The notes: generated by a model not told the origin, from the sequence alone. 26,839 bases of DNA from UBA4923 sp964486135 (GCA_964486135.1 CAZAKT010000020.1:1-26839), one strand, 5' to 3'; counted from the stretch's first letter, positions 7,616-16,034 are shown. A program made the numbers and translations.

Positions 7616-9151
7616 ATGAATACGGTGGGTTCAATGTCATATCTGGAAATGCGGAATATAAGCAAATATTTTGGCGAGGTTGTCGCCAATGATAAGATCA
7701 ACCTCTCAGTCGAGAGGGGTGAAATTCATGCTTTGCTGGGCGAAAATGGCGCCGGTAAAAGCACAATTATGAATGTGCTTTACGGCATGTATGACAATTT
7801 TGAAGGCGAAATCTTTATCGAAGGTAAAAAAGTCAGAATACGGAAGCCCAATGACGCCATTGCCCTGGGTATCGGTATGGTCCATCAACATTTTATGCTG
7901 GTACCCGCCCATACTGTCCTGGAAAATGTGATTTTGGGCATCCGGGATACGAAACTCACGCTTAATTTAAGGGCGGCAACGAGAAAACTGAAGGATCTGG
8001 CGGAGCGTATGGAAATAGATGTCGATCCAAACGCAAAAGTCCGTGACCTCACCGTGGGCCAGCGTCAACGTGTCGAAATACTGAAGGCTTTGTACAGAGA
8101 TGTTAAAATCTTGATTCTGGATGAGCCGACGGCGATTCTTACGCCACAGGAGGCAGACAAGCTTTTTCAGATGATGCGAAGGCTGACCGAGGAAGACATT
8201 ACGGTGATCTTCATCAGCCATAAGTTGATTGAAATTATGAAGGTATGCGATAGGTGTACCATCCTGCGGCAAGGAAAAAAGGTCGCGACTGTAAATATCC
8301 CCGAAGTGACAGATATGAATGAGCTGGCCTACCTGATGGTTAACAGGGAGCTTGAAATGTCGCTATCGAAGGAAAAGCGAGTTCCGGGCGATAGGGTGTT
8401 GGAAGTTAACAAGCTGAACTACAAGGACGCTTTGGGGATTGAATTATTGACGGATGTGGCATTAGAGGTCCGATCCGGTGAGATCCTTGGGGTATGCGGT
8501 GTGGATGGAAATGGCCAATCTGAGCTGGTCAAGTGCATTACCGGCCTGGAATCAGACTATCAGGGTAGGATTCAAATAAATGGTCTTGATTGTAAAGATC
8601 TTTCGGTAAAGGACAGATTGAACAAGGGGCTTTCCCACATTCCGGAAGACCGGCATCGCATGGCCATCGTAGAGCCCATGTCGGTCAATGAGAATTTGAT
8701 GTTGATGAGTGTCCGGGATCCCCGATACAGTCGTAGGGGCCTTCTTAACAGGAAATGGATCCGTGGGCACAATCAGAAACTATGTGAGCGATACAATGTT
8801 GTGACCCCAAGCATTGACGAACGAATTGGTAATCTTTCCGGTGGCAACCAGCAAAAGGTCGTAGTGGGTCGTGAGATGGATCGGGATCCAAAACTGCTCA
8901 TCGCCGTCCACCCCGCCCGGGGATTGGACATTGCCGCAACCAAGTACATTCAGCAGAAGATGCTGGACGCCAGGGATGGAGGATGCGCGGTCCTTCTGGT
9001 ATCCACTGAAATGGAAGAAATCCTGGAACTGTCCGACCGCATCCTGGTCATCCATAAAGGTTGTGTCATGGCCACCCTGTCTCAGGAAGAGGCAAGTCCC
9101 GATAAACTGGGTGTCCTGATGGCAGGCGGTCAGCTGACCGCGAACGGATAG
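7616..9151 (+). CDS. Double-domain ABC transporter ATPase (BMP-type nucleoside importer, NupO/YufO-like)
   Basis: A 511-residue protein with two fused nucleotide-binding domains powering the upstream permeases. Domain 1 is complete: Walker A GENGAGKST (42-50), signature LTVGQRQ (145-151), Walker B ILILDEPTA with Glu170, and the switch His in FISHKL. Domain 2 (about 260-505) is degenerate: Walker A reads GVDGNGQSEL, the signature LSGGNQQK (407-414) is intact, and the Walker B region reads LLIAVHPARGLD. Loss of the catalytic Glu there is usual for this family, but the family normally has Gln where His432 sits. ATG 7616 follows GGCAGGGATA; an in-frame ATG at 7634 is possible but less well placed. 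The next gene is convergent after only 7 nt. Confidence 0.92.
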   Translation: MNTVGSMSYLEMRNISKYFGEVVANDKINLSVERGEIHALLGENGAGKSTIMNVLYGMYDNFEGEIFIEGKKVRIRKPNDAIALGIGMVHQHFMLVPAHTVLENVILGIRDTKLTLNLRAATRKLKDLAERMEIDVDPNAKVRDLTVGQRQRVEILKALYRDVKILILDEPTAILTPQEADKLFQMMRRLTEEDITVIFISHKLIEIMKVCDRCTILRQGKKVATVNIPEVTDMNELAYLMVNRELEMSLSKEKRVPGDRVLEVNKLNYKDALGIELLTDVALEVRSGEILGVCGVDGNGQSELVKCITGLESDYQGRIQINGLDCKDLSVKDRLNKGLSHIPEDRHRMAIVEPMSVNENLMLMSVRDPRYSRRGLLNRKWIRGHNQKLCERYNVVTPSIDERIGNLSGGNQQKVVVGREMDRDPKLLIAVHPARGLDIAATKYIQQKMLDARDGGCAVLLVSTEMEEILELSDRILVIHKGCVMATLSQEEASPDKLGVLMAGGQLTANG

Positions 9152-9158
9152 ACAGGCT

Positions 9159-10214
9159 TTATCGCCAAACCCTCAAGGGAGCTTTCCCCTCATGGAAGCG
9201 AACAAGGTCCTCGCACAGCATGGCCGACTGCCATCTTTCAATATCGTGGGTATTGCCCGCTATATGTGGCAACATGATCACATTTTCCATGGAGACAAAG
9301 GGGTGATTGGACGGGCAGGGCTCGATCCACATAACATCGACGGCGGCGCCTGCCAACTGGCCACTTCTCAGCGCGTCGATCATTGCCTCCTGGTCGACGA
9401 CGATGGCCCGCGCTGTATTGATGAAGAAGGCTCCTTTCTTCATCATTCCGAACCAATTTTTATCAACAAGCCCTATCGTAGAGTCATTGACGGGCAGATG
9501 GATGGAGACAATATCCGCGCTGGAGAGTGTTTCTTCAAGGTCGCAATAATTTGCCCCCAAATTTTCGATCACGCACCGATCACAATAGGGGTCGTAGGCA
9601 TTGACTATCATTCCGAATGCCAAGGCAAGTTCTGCCACTTTTCTGCCAATAAGGCCGAAACCAATGAGTCCAAGTGTCTTCCCGAAAAGCTCGTATCCCA
9701 AAGGGAGTTCCTTATACACATTCAGATCCTGGTTGATCCACAAGACATCATCCCGTTCGGATTTTTGATAGATATCCGTTACGGGCGCTCCGAGGAAATT
9801 ACCCTCATGAATCCCGATTATTGCCCTGCGCAGATGTTTAAGCAACATGAGCATCATGGCTATGGTTTGTTCGGCGACCGATTGAACATTGCGGCCGGGA
9901 GTATACAGGAGGGGGATATCCAAGTTCCGGCAGGCGTCGACATCAATGTTTACGGGATTGCTCCGGCAACAGACCAGCAGCTTAAGACCCCCCTTTTTCA
10001 GGGCGACCAGCATCGCCTCCGTCATAGGGTCGCTTTCTATGACAACGATGTCACTACCCAGGCATTCCTCCAAGAGGACGTCAGAGGGGGGAATTTCCCC
10101 GGGGGCGGCATCCTGGATATTCAGGCTGCTGACCAGGGAGATATCGAACAGCGAATCGAGCTCCGCGAAATAGGGTTCAACAAGGGGCACACCCAGAGCG
10201 AGTTTCATCTTCAT
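9159..10214 (-). CDS. D-2-hydroxyacid dehydrogenase (NAD(P)-dependent, phosphoglycerate-dehydrogenase-like)
   Basis: A 351-residue member of the D-isomer 2-hydroxyacid dehydrogenase family, which interconverts 2-oxoacids and D-2-hydroxyacids. The nucleotide-binding Rossmann motif is GLIGFGLIGRKV (about 182-193), followed by an acidic residue at the end of the second strand (NAYDPY). The catalytic triad is present: Arg269 in NTARA, Glu298 in MWIEP and His317 in LPHIAG. A TTG at 10220 is in frame, but the ATG at 10214 has AAAGG about 7 nt upstream and is preferred. The gene is convergent with the importer ATPase and divergent from the aldolase gene, so it probably belongs to the same catabolic island. 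The substrate is unknown. Confidence 0.87.
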   Translation of the reverse strand: MKMKLALGVPLVEPYFAELDSLFDISLVSSLNIQDAAPGEIPPSDVLLEECLGSDIVVIESDPMTEAMLVALKKGGLKLLVCCRSNPVNIDVDACRNLDIPLLYTPGRNVQSVAEQTIAMMLMLLKHLRRAIIGIHEGNFLGAPVTDIYQKSERDDVLWINQDLNVYKELPLGYELFGKTLGLIGFGLIGRKVAELALAFGMIVNAYDPYCDRCVIENLGANYCDLEETLSSADIVSIHLPVNDSTIGLVDKNWFGMMKKGAFFINTARAIVVDQEAMIDALRSGQLAGAAVDVMWIEPCPSNHPFVSMENVIMLPHIAGNTHDIERWQSAMLCEDLVRFHEGKAPLRVWR

Positions 10215-10278
10215 AAACAAACCTTTCGAAAGAGACCACGCGTCAAATTTCTTATCTTTTATACAAGAATCCTGAGCT

Positions 10279-10287
10279 ATTATAGCA
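10279..10287 (-). promoter_or_regulatory. Extended -10 promoter of the hydroxyacid dehydrogenase gene
   Basis: On the minus strand TGCTATAAT (10287-10279) is a TGn extended -10 with a perfect TATAAT, about 65 nt upstream of the start codon. No good -35 is visible, which an extended -10 can tolerate. Confidence 0.5.
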
Positions 10288-10408
10288 TGCCTGATTTGGA
10301 TAAATGTTGCTGTTTATGCTCGGATTTCCGGGCCTGCAAGCGCGTATCTTCAGCGATATTCACTAAATCATCCAGGAGGCTGGAAGATGCTGTATTTTTT
10401 GATTTACT

Positions 10409-10436
10409 TTGTATAAGTGTAGTGCTAACATTTAAT
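10409..10436 (+). promoter_or_regulatory. Putative promoter of the aldolase-kinase pair
   Basis: TTGTAT (10409-10414) and TTTAAT (10431-10436) are separated by 16 bp, about 38 nt before the proposed start. The 238-nt divergent interval 10221-10458 otherwise holds the dehydrogenase promoter and no gene that I can support. The dyad found at the two MerR-type promoters is not present here. Confidence 0.4.
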
Positions 10437-10473
10437 CTGATGGCAAAAATGAAGGGATATGAGGACAAGCAAG

Positions 10474-11154
10474 GTGAGACCTGATGAAGTGATTTTGGAA
10501 AGACAGTTACGAGAAGACCTATGTGAAATAGGTTTGAGGATGTATGAGCAAGGCTTTTCACCCGCCTGTGGGGGCAATATATCCGCGCGGCTTGCTCCTG
10601 ATTGCTTCTTGATAACACCTTCAGCAGTCTGCAAGAAGGACTTGACGCCTGACCTGATCGTCAAGATTGACGGAAGGGGGGAATCTCTCGAGAAAGGGAA
10701 GGCCGCCTCTTCTGAGGCGAAAGTACATCTCTACTGTTATCGTCATCGTCCCGATGTCATGGCAGTCTGCCACGCCCATCCCCCTTTTGCCGTATCCTTC
10801 GCGTGTTTGGAAGAGAAACTGGATAAATATTTCCTGGCGGAACAGGTTTACTACACGGGCGCCATTCCGGTCTGCCCCTATGCCTTGCCGGGTACCGACG
10901 CAGTGGCTGAAAGCCTTGAGCCCTATATCGCGAAACATAACGCCTTCCTCCTGGCCAACCATGGTCCCGTTACACTCGGGGAAACCGTATTTGACGCCTT
11001 CTACAGGATGGAGACGGTCGAACACTATGCCAAGATCACCTTCATAACGAAACTGATGGGAGGGCCAAGGGAATTCACCGAAGGAGAAAAAGAGGAATTG
11101 TTCGCTGACATAGATAAGCTTGGAGGCATTCATCCGGGCAATATTACCCTCTGA
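10474..11154 (+). CDS. Class II aldolase/adducin-family protein (fuculose-phosphate-aldolase-like)
   Basis: A 226-residue Zn-dependent aldolase of the FucA/AraD/RhaD fold, which cleaves sugar 1-phosphates to DHAP and an aldehyde or epimerises them. Visible motifs are GGNISAR (phosphate binding), the SSEAKVH segment with catalytic Glu81, CHAHPP with zinc ligands His100 and His102, and LLANHGP with His163. The upstream ATG at 10459 has GAAGGG only 2 nt away. The GTG at 10474 has GAGG 9 nt upstream and gives an N-terminus closer to family length, so it is preferred. The FGGY kinase starts 23 nt downstream. Kinase and aldolase as a pair indicate ketose phosphorylation followed by retro-aldol cleavage. 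The sugar is not identifiable from sequence alone. Confidence 0.87.
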   Translation: MRPDEVILERQLREDLCEIGLRMYEQGFSPACGGNISARLAPDCFLITPSAVCKKDLTPDLIVKIDGRGESLEKGKAASSEAKVHLYCYRHRPDVMAVCHAHPPFAVSFACLEEKLDKYFLAEQVYYTGAIPVCPYALPGTDAVAESLEPYIAKHNAFLLANHGPVTLGETVFDAFYRMETVEHYAKITFITKLMGGPREFTEGEKEELFADIDKLGGIHPGNITL

Positions 11155-11177
11155 TCAAGTCCGGGTGGATTGACATA

Positions 11178-12662
11178 ATGGGGGGAAGATCAAACCAGTA
11201 TTACCTGGTATTCGACGCGGGAACCAGTAATATCAAGGCATTCCTACTTGCGGAGGCTTTCCGTCTTGTCGACAGGAGTTTCATATCCATACCCCTATGC
11301 CAGGGGGCAGATGGGAGGGCGGAGCTTGATATGGGAGCTTATTGGCGCGCCTTCTGTCAGCTGTCCAGGACCCTGTTGGAAAGGAATGCCGTCTGTTCCA
11401 CCAATTTGGCGGGGGTATACGTTACGGGACAAGGGGATGGTCTGTGGCCGATTGAGAAACTTGGAGATGCCACGGGAAGAGCCATTACCTGGCAGGATAC
11501 CCGGTCCCGGGATGAGGGGGCTGATGATCCTGAAAGTCTGGAAAGCCTGCTTGTGGATCACAATTGCAACCGGAGCTTTCCCGGCTCCCGGATTTCAATA
11601 CTCAGCTGGTTAAAAAAGCAGGATCCTGAACGTTATAGAAAAATCCTGTACCCCCTACATTGTGTCAGTTGGCTGAATTTCCAGCTTACCGGCGTAAGGG
11701 CGACGGACCCGAGCAATTGTTCAGCGGAAGCCTTCGACCTGGTAAAAGGCGAGTACGTCGAAGCCATTTTTCGGCATTTTGACCTCGAGGATATCTACGA
11801 CCGCCTCCCCGCTGTTCATCCTCCCGAAAGCGTCATTGGTACCATCAGTGAACCAGCTTCCCGTTTGACATCGATTCCAATCGGTGTTCCGGTGTTCGCC
11901 GGATGTCTGGATATTGCGGCAGTCAATTTGGGGGCTGGGATACGCCAACAGGGGGACACCTGTGTTGAGATTGGTACATCCCTGATTATTTCTCAGTATG
12001 CGGATGAACTACCCAGTGATTTTAACCAGGGTGTGTCTTTCTGGGTGAAGCCTCTGCTTGATGGTGACGGTTTCTTGCAGATGATGGGTGCTACGACCGG
12101 TGGGGCTCTACTTCAATATGTTAAAGATATTTTTTTTCCAGGCTCATCTCATCCAACATCGGATGAAACAGCTTCCATCCCGCCAGGGTGTGACGGCCTT
12201 ATCTGTCTCCCTTTTCTGAATGGGGAGAGGGCGCCTTTTGTAAATCCGAAGGCGACCGCTGGTTTTTTCGGAATCAGACCGATGCATTCTGGAATTCATT
12301 ATTATCGTGCTGCAATGGAGGCCATCGCATTTTCACTTTCTCACTGTCTACAGAGCATGAAAATTGAACCAGGAAAGCTTGTTATCGGTGGCGGGGCATC
12401 GCGCAATGACAAGCTATGCGAGATAATCAGCCAAGTCATCCAGCAACCGCTCTTACGTTATAATCAGCATATGCCCATTGCGTTGGGTTGTACGAGAATA
12501 ATGACTGAGGCGTTGGGATTTGGCGATGACGATGGCTTTTGCGCTGTGATAAAAGAAGGGACCTGCTTTAAACCCAGTTCCGATCTAATCAGCGTCTATA
12601 CTGGAGTTTACGAAAAGTATCTCAAGTTGGTGGATACAATGCAGGCGATTTGGAATGAATAG
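11178..12662 (+). CDS. FGGY-family carbohydrate kinase
   Basis: A 494-residue sugar or polyol kinase of the ASKHA fold. The N-terminal ATP/phosphate loop is FDAGTSNIK (12-20) and the substrate region has TGQGDGLW (83-90), which reminds me of the L-xylulose/erythritol-kinase branch. The probable catalytic base is Asp245 in GCLDIAAV. The second phosphate loop is EIGTS near 264-268, and the adenosine motif is IGGGASRND in the C-terminal domain. The ATG at 11178 follows GGTGGA. It probably shares a transcript with the class II aldolase just upstream. Automated pipelines might call such proteins xylulokinase or LsrK-like; neither can be supported here. Confidence 0.87.
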   Translation: MGGRSNQYYLVFDAGTSNIKAFLLAEAFRLVDRSFISIPLCQGADGRAELDMGAYWRAFCQLSRTLLERNAVCSTNLAGVYVTGQGDGLWPIEKLGDATGRAITWQDTRSRDEGADDPESLESLLVDHNCNRSFPGSRISILSWLKKQDPERYRKILYPLHCVSWLNFQLTGVRATDPSNCSAEAFDLVKGEYVEAIFRHFDLEDIYDRLPAVHPPESVIGTISEPASRLTSIPIGVPVFAGCLDIAAVNLGAGIRQQGDTCVEIGTSLIISQYADELPSDFNQGVSFWVKPLLDGDGFLQMMGATTGGALLQYVKDIFFPGSSHPTSDETASIPPGCDGLICLPFLNGERAPFVNPKATAGFFGIRPMHSGIHYYRAAMEAIAFSLSHCLQSMKIEPGKLVIGGGASRNDKLCEIISQVIQQPLLRYNQHMPIALGCTRIMTEALGFGDDDGFCAVIKEGTCFKPSSDLISVYTGVYEKYLKLVDTMQAIWNE

Positions 12663-12766
12663 CAATAAAGGGTTCAATAAAGTAACGGAGACTTTCGTCT
12701 TGGTCGTTAAAAATTACTATTTTGCACCTAGTTCTATTCGGATCCAGACAGAAAGAATAAGTCATT

Positions 12767-13420
12767 ATGAGATTTGATATTTCCGCCCTCATCCTTATCG
12801 GTCTGTTTGTATGGATCGGGCACCGCCGCGGTCTTCTTCTGACTGCCGTCGGTTTTATAAGTTCCCTGATTTCCATCGCCATCGCGTTTCTTATGGTACG
12901 GCCACTTTCAGCCTGGCTTCTTAAATTAGGTCTTTTCAGCGGCACTATGGAGGGGATTTCCACCCAGATAACAGAAGGGGTCGAGTCCTATCCATCCAGC
13001 TTGGCCCCCCTTCTTGAGGGGCTGGGTATGCCGGAGAACTGGGCAAGGCGAATACTCCAGACTCCCGACCCAACCGGTAGCTCTCTTGTCGATTCAGCGC
13101 TGAATTCAGTCTGGCAACTTGTCTTGGGAGCCTTTGCCCTGATTACCGTATTTGTCATCGTACGCGTTGGTATTGGGCTTGCCGCAAGATTGCTGACACC
13201 GATTTTGAATGGCATACCCGTCATTGGATGGCTGAACCGGACAGGTGGCTTGTTGCTCGGCTTGCTCTGGGGCCTCTTCACCTTGTGGATTCTTATTATG
13301 GTGCTCACTTCCTTCAGCCTGACCACCCCTCTCGTCAGGAGTTTTATGGAGGGTTCCCGGATTATTTCACTTCTCTCCGAGAAAGACATATTCCGTTCAC
13401 TTTTGGACACGGTCTTTTAA
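12767..13420 (+). CDS. CvpA-family membrane protein
   Basis: A 217-residue membrane protein with four to five hydrophobic segments. It matches the CvpA/colicin V production family pattern: a short N-terminal helix, a RRGLLLTAVGFISSL basic-hydrophobic turn, a non-hydrophobic central region, and a glycine-rich closing segment, GIPVIGWLNRTGGLLLGLLWG. CvpA-like proteins are widely conserved and are linked to envelope homeostasis, with no agreed biochemical role. The gene starts 104 nt after the kinase, with no clear promoter or strong ribosome binding site. It ends just before the groESL promoter, so it marks the boundary between the catabolic island and the housekeeping genes. Confidence 0.75.
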   Translation: MRFDISALILIGLFVWIGHRRGLLLTAVGFISSLISIAIAFLMVRPLSAWLLKLGLFSGTMEGISTQITEGVESYPSSLAPLLEGLGMPENWARRILQTPDPTGSSLVDSALNSVWQLVLGAFALITVFVIVRVGIGLAARLLTPILNGIPVIGWLNRTGGLLLGLLWGLFTLWILIMVLTSFSLTTPLVRSFMEGSRIISLLSEKDIFRSLLDTVF

Positions 13421-13430
13421 TTCAACACGG

Positions 13431-13459
13431 TTGACAAAACAGACGTCTCTGCTTATATT
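13431..13459 (+). promoter_or_regulatory. Sigma-A promoter of groES-groEL
   Basis: A perfect TTGACA (13431-13436), a 17-bp spacer and TATATT (13454-13459). Transcription would start near 13466, just ahead of the CIRCE element. Confidence 0.88.
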
Positions 13460-13468
13460 GTTACTTGG

Positions 13469-13495
13469 CTGGCACTCGGTGAGATCGAGTGCCAA
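13469..13495 (+). promoter_or_regulatory. CIRCE operator (HrcA binding site)
   Basis: CTGGCACTC (13469-13477), a 9-nt spacer, then GAGTGCCAA (13487-13495). This is the CIRCE inverted repeat with its standard 9-nt spacing and one altered base pair compared with the usual TTAGCACTC arms. It lies at the predicted transcript start, where HrcA represses groESL at normal temperature. No hrcA gene lies in the window. Confidence 0.93.
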
Positions 13496-13534
13496 CTTCC
13501 GTAAAGATATTATAACCAGTGTGGAGGTACGATT

Positions 13535-13819
13535 ATGAACATTAAACCGTTGGGTGACAGGGTTGTCATCAAGAGGCTTGAAGCGGAAGAGACGACGAAG
13601 GGTGGCATTGTGCTTCCCGGTTCAGCTAAAGAAAAGCCGCAGATTGTTGAGATCATCGCTGTCGGACCAGGGGGGGTAGTGGATGGCAAGGATGTCATCA
13701 TGGAAGTGGAAGTCGGCGATCGCGTCCTGATCAGCAAGTATGCTGGCACAGAAGTCAAGATTGACGACATTGAATATACCATCCTGAGGCAGAGCGATAT
13801 ACTCGCTATTGTCGACTGA
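13535..13819 (+). CDS. groES: Co-chaperonin GroES (Cpn10)
   Basis: A 94-residue co-chaperonin, the usual length, that caps the GroEL ring in the cytoplasm. It begins NIKPLGDRVVIKR and carries the mobile-loop region EETTKGGIVLPGSAKEKPQ, a roof-region segment VVDGKDV, and GDRVLISKYAGTEVKID near the end. The ATG has GGAGG 8 nt upstream. It is co-transcribed with groEL 29 nt downstream under the sigma-A promoter and CIRCE. Confidence 0.98.
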   Translation: MNIKPLGDRVVIKRLEAEETTKGGIVLPGSAKEKPQIVEIIAVGPGGVVDGKDVIMEVEVGDRVLISKYAGTEVKIDDIEYTILRQSDILAIVD

Positions 13820-13848
13820 TTCAAGATCCATAGAAGGAGCAAATAAAT

Positions 13849-15462
13849 ATGGCTAAAGATTTGAAATATTCGGAAGATGCCCGTAAATCATTGGAGATAG
13901 GCGTCAACAAGCTGGCCGATACGGTCCGGATTACCCTGGGCCCCAAGGGCCGCAATGTGGTTCTCGACAAGACTTACGGCTCGCCTGTTGTAACCAATGA
14001 CGGCGTAACCATTGCCCGTGAAATCGAGCTGGAAGACCGTTTTGAGAATATGGGTGCGCAGCTGGTCAAGGAAGTCGCGACCAAGACAAATGATGTGGCC
14101 GGTGATGGTACGACAACCGCTACGCTTTTGGCCCAGGCCATCATCCGTGAAGGCCTGCGTAATGTCGCCGCGGGAGCCAACCCCATCATCCTGAAGCGGG
14201 GTATCGACAAGGCCGTTGTCAAGGCGGTTGAGTCCATCAAACGCGACAGCAAGGTTGTCGAGGGAAAGAACGACATTTCACGTGTCGCCGCCATCTCGGC
14301 CAATGACGATGAGATCGGTACAGAGATCGCGAATGCCATGGAGTCTGTTTCCAACGATGGTGTCATTACGGTTGAAGAATCACAGACCATGGGCACCGAG
14401 CTTGAAATCGTTGAAGGTATGCAGTTTGACCGCGGCTATATCTCAGCCTATATGGTCACCGACCCCACCAAGATGGAAGTCGTTTTTGATGAGCCCTATA
14501 TCCTGATCACCGACAAGAAGGTGACCAATATCCAGGATCTGCTTCCCCTGCTGGAGAAGATCGTCCAGAACGGCAAGCGCCTCCTGATCATTGCGGAAGA
14601 TGTCGAGGGCGAGGCTCTTTCGACCCTTATCCTCAACAAGCTTCGTGGCACCTTCCAGTGCGCGGCCGTCAAGGCGCCGGGCTTCGGTGACCGCAGGAAG
14701 GAAATGCTGCAGGATATCGCAATCCTGACCGGCGGCAAGGTCATTTCATCCGATCTGGGTATGGAGCTCAAGGATGTTGAACTCTCCGATCTGGGCCAGG
14801 CACGCCAGGTCAAGATTGACAAAGACAATACGGTCATCGTCGACGGGGCCGGTTCCCCGGACGACCTGAAGGGTCGAGTCGCGGCCATCCGCGCCCAAAT
14901 TGAAGAGACGACTTCTGATTTTGACCGCGAGAAGCTTCAGGAACGTCTGGCCAAGCTCTCGGGCGGCGTAGCTGTCATCAAGGTTGGTGCTGCGACAGAG
15001 GTTGAGATGAAAGAGCGCAAGCTCCGCATCGAGGACGCCTTGTCAGCGACACGAGCGGCTGTTGAGGAAGGCATCGTGGCGGGCGGTGGCACCGCCTACA
15101 TCGATATCCTCGAGGATATTGCCAGCCTGCTGGACGAGCTGGAGGGTGACGAGCGTACGGGTGTCTCGATCGTCTTGAGGGCACTCGAGGAGCCTGTCCG
15201 TCAGATCGCCTTGAACAGTGGCTTCGACGGCAGTGTTGTCTGTGAGAATGTCAAATCCAAGGACAAGGGAGTAGGCTTTGATGTCCTGGAGGAGAAGTAC
15301 TCCGACATGATGGGCGCCGGCATCGTTGATCCGGCCAAGGTGACGCGTTCCGCGCTCCAGAACGCCGCTTCGATCGCCTCCATCCTGTTGACGACCGAAG
15401 CTGTCGTCGCCGCAATACCTGAACCTGAGCCGCCCATGCCTCCGGGTGGCGGCATGTACTAA
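13849..15462 (+). CDS. groEL: Chaperonin GroEL (Cpn60)
   Basis: A 537-residue chaperonin subunit of the 14-mer folding chamber. Diagnostic segments are VRITLGPKGRNVVLD, NDGVTIAREIELED, the ATP-site motif AGDGTTTATLLAQ with its essential Asp, VKAPGFGDRRKEML, and the AAVEEGIVAGGGTAYI motif. The C-terminus ends in PPMPPGGGMY, a short form of the flexible Gly-Met tail. The ATG has AGGAG upstream. A strong intrinsic terminator follows. Length and motifs are ordinary, and I see no sign that this is a specialised paralogue. Confidence 0.99.
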   Translation: MAKDLKYSEDARKSLEIGVNKLADTVRITLGPKGRNVVLDKTYGSPVVTNDGVTIAREIELEDRFENMGAQLVKEVATKTNDVAGDGTTTATLLAQAIIREGLRNVAAGANPIILKRGIDKAVVKAVESIKRDSKVVEGKNDISRVAAISANDDEIGTEIANAMESVSNDGVITVEESQTMGTELEIVEGMQFDRGYISAYMVTDPTKMEVVFDEPYILITDKKVTNIQDLLPLLEKIVQNGKRLLIIAEDVEGEALSTLILNKLRGTFQCAAVKAPGFGDRRKEMLQDIAILTGGKVISSDLGMELKDVELSDLGQARQVKIDKDNTVIVDGAGSPDDLKGRVAAIRAQIEETTSDFDREKLQERLAKLSGGVAVIKVGAATEVEMKERKLRIEDALSATRAAVEEGIVAGGGTAYIDILEDIASLLDELEGDERTGVSIVLRALEEPVRQIALNSGFDGSVVCENVKSKDKGVGFDVLEEKYSDMMGAGIVDPAKVTRSALQNAASIASILLTTEAVVAAIPEPEPPMPPGGGMY

Positions 15463-15487
15463 GCCGTAGACGATATGGATTGAATCA

Positions 15488-15522
15488 GGGGCTGTCTCCA
15501 AGGGGGACAGCCCCTTTCTTTT
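15488..15522 (+). terminator. Intrinsic terminator of groESL
   Basis: GGGGCTGTC (15488-15496) pairs perfectly with GACAGCCCC (15506-15514), and the stem may extend inward by three more pairs. TTTCTTTT follows. It begins 26 nt after the groEL stop codon. Confidence 0.93.
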
Positions 15523-15609
15523 CCAGAAGATAAGTTAGAATGGATAGGGCTGTCATCAGGCCGGCAGTCAGGTAAGCGTGGGATCAGCCGGAAAATTGAG
15601 GAGGGACTT

Positions 15610-16005
15610 ATGAAAGATTGGATTGCCTTGGTTTTCCCCACCCTCCTGGTCCCTTTGACTATGGTGGGCTTTGGCTGGCTTCTGTCGAAGAAAGCGCCGA
15701 AATCCATCAACTGGCTCTTCGGTTACCGGACCAGTCGATCCATGAAAAATGATGAGACCTGGAGATTTGCCCAAAAAAAGATAGGTCGGCTCTGGTTGAT
15801 CTGGGGATCCACAATGCTTCTTCTGACCCTGGCCCTCCTGCTTATCCTGTTCGGAAAAGATGACAGGCTGTTCGAGAAGGCGGGCCTGGTTTTGACCGTG
15901 GTGCAACTGGTGGTCCTGATCCTCTCCATCATTCCGGTGGAAAGGGCGCTGAAAAGGAATTTCGACAAGGATGGCCGGCGGATTGATGGACCGGACGAGG
16001 CCTGA
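15610..16005 (+). CDS. SdpI-family small membrane protein
   Basis: A 131-residue protein with a likely membrane segment near residues 5-24 and two more near 60-82 and 88-108. The signature is NWLFGYRTSRSMKNDETWRF (positions 34-53), a conserved motif of the SdpI/YhfL family. In Bacillus, SdpI gives immunity to the SdpC toxin and takes part in signalling, but most family members are uncharacterised and this one has no sdpC-like neighbour. The ATG has GAGGAGGGA upstream. The charged C-terminal tail is probably cytoplasmic. Confidence 0.72.
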   Translation: MKDWIALVFPTLLVPLTMVGFGWLLSKKAPKSINWLFGYRTSRSMKNDETWRFAQKKIGRLWLIWGSTMLLLTLALLLILFGKDDRLFEKAGLVLTVVQLVVLILSIIPVERALKRNFDKDGRRIDGPDEA

Positions 16006-16034
16006 TCCAGGAGTCCAGTCGGCCCCGTCTGTCG

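Noticed and set aside
9192..10484. A 430-codon open frame on the plus strand opposite the dehydrogenase
   Set aside because: It is antisense to a clear enzyme gene with its catalytic triad, has no family-like motifs, and would overlap the aldolase promoter. It is a shadow of GC-biased codons.
12690..12720. Possible terminator between the kinase and cvpA-like genes
   Set aside because: The stem is broken (AGAC/GTCT inside, AACG/CGTT outside, unequal internal loop), and what follows is A-rich rather than T-rich.
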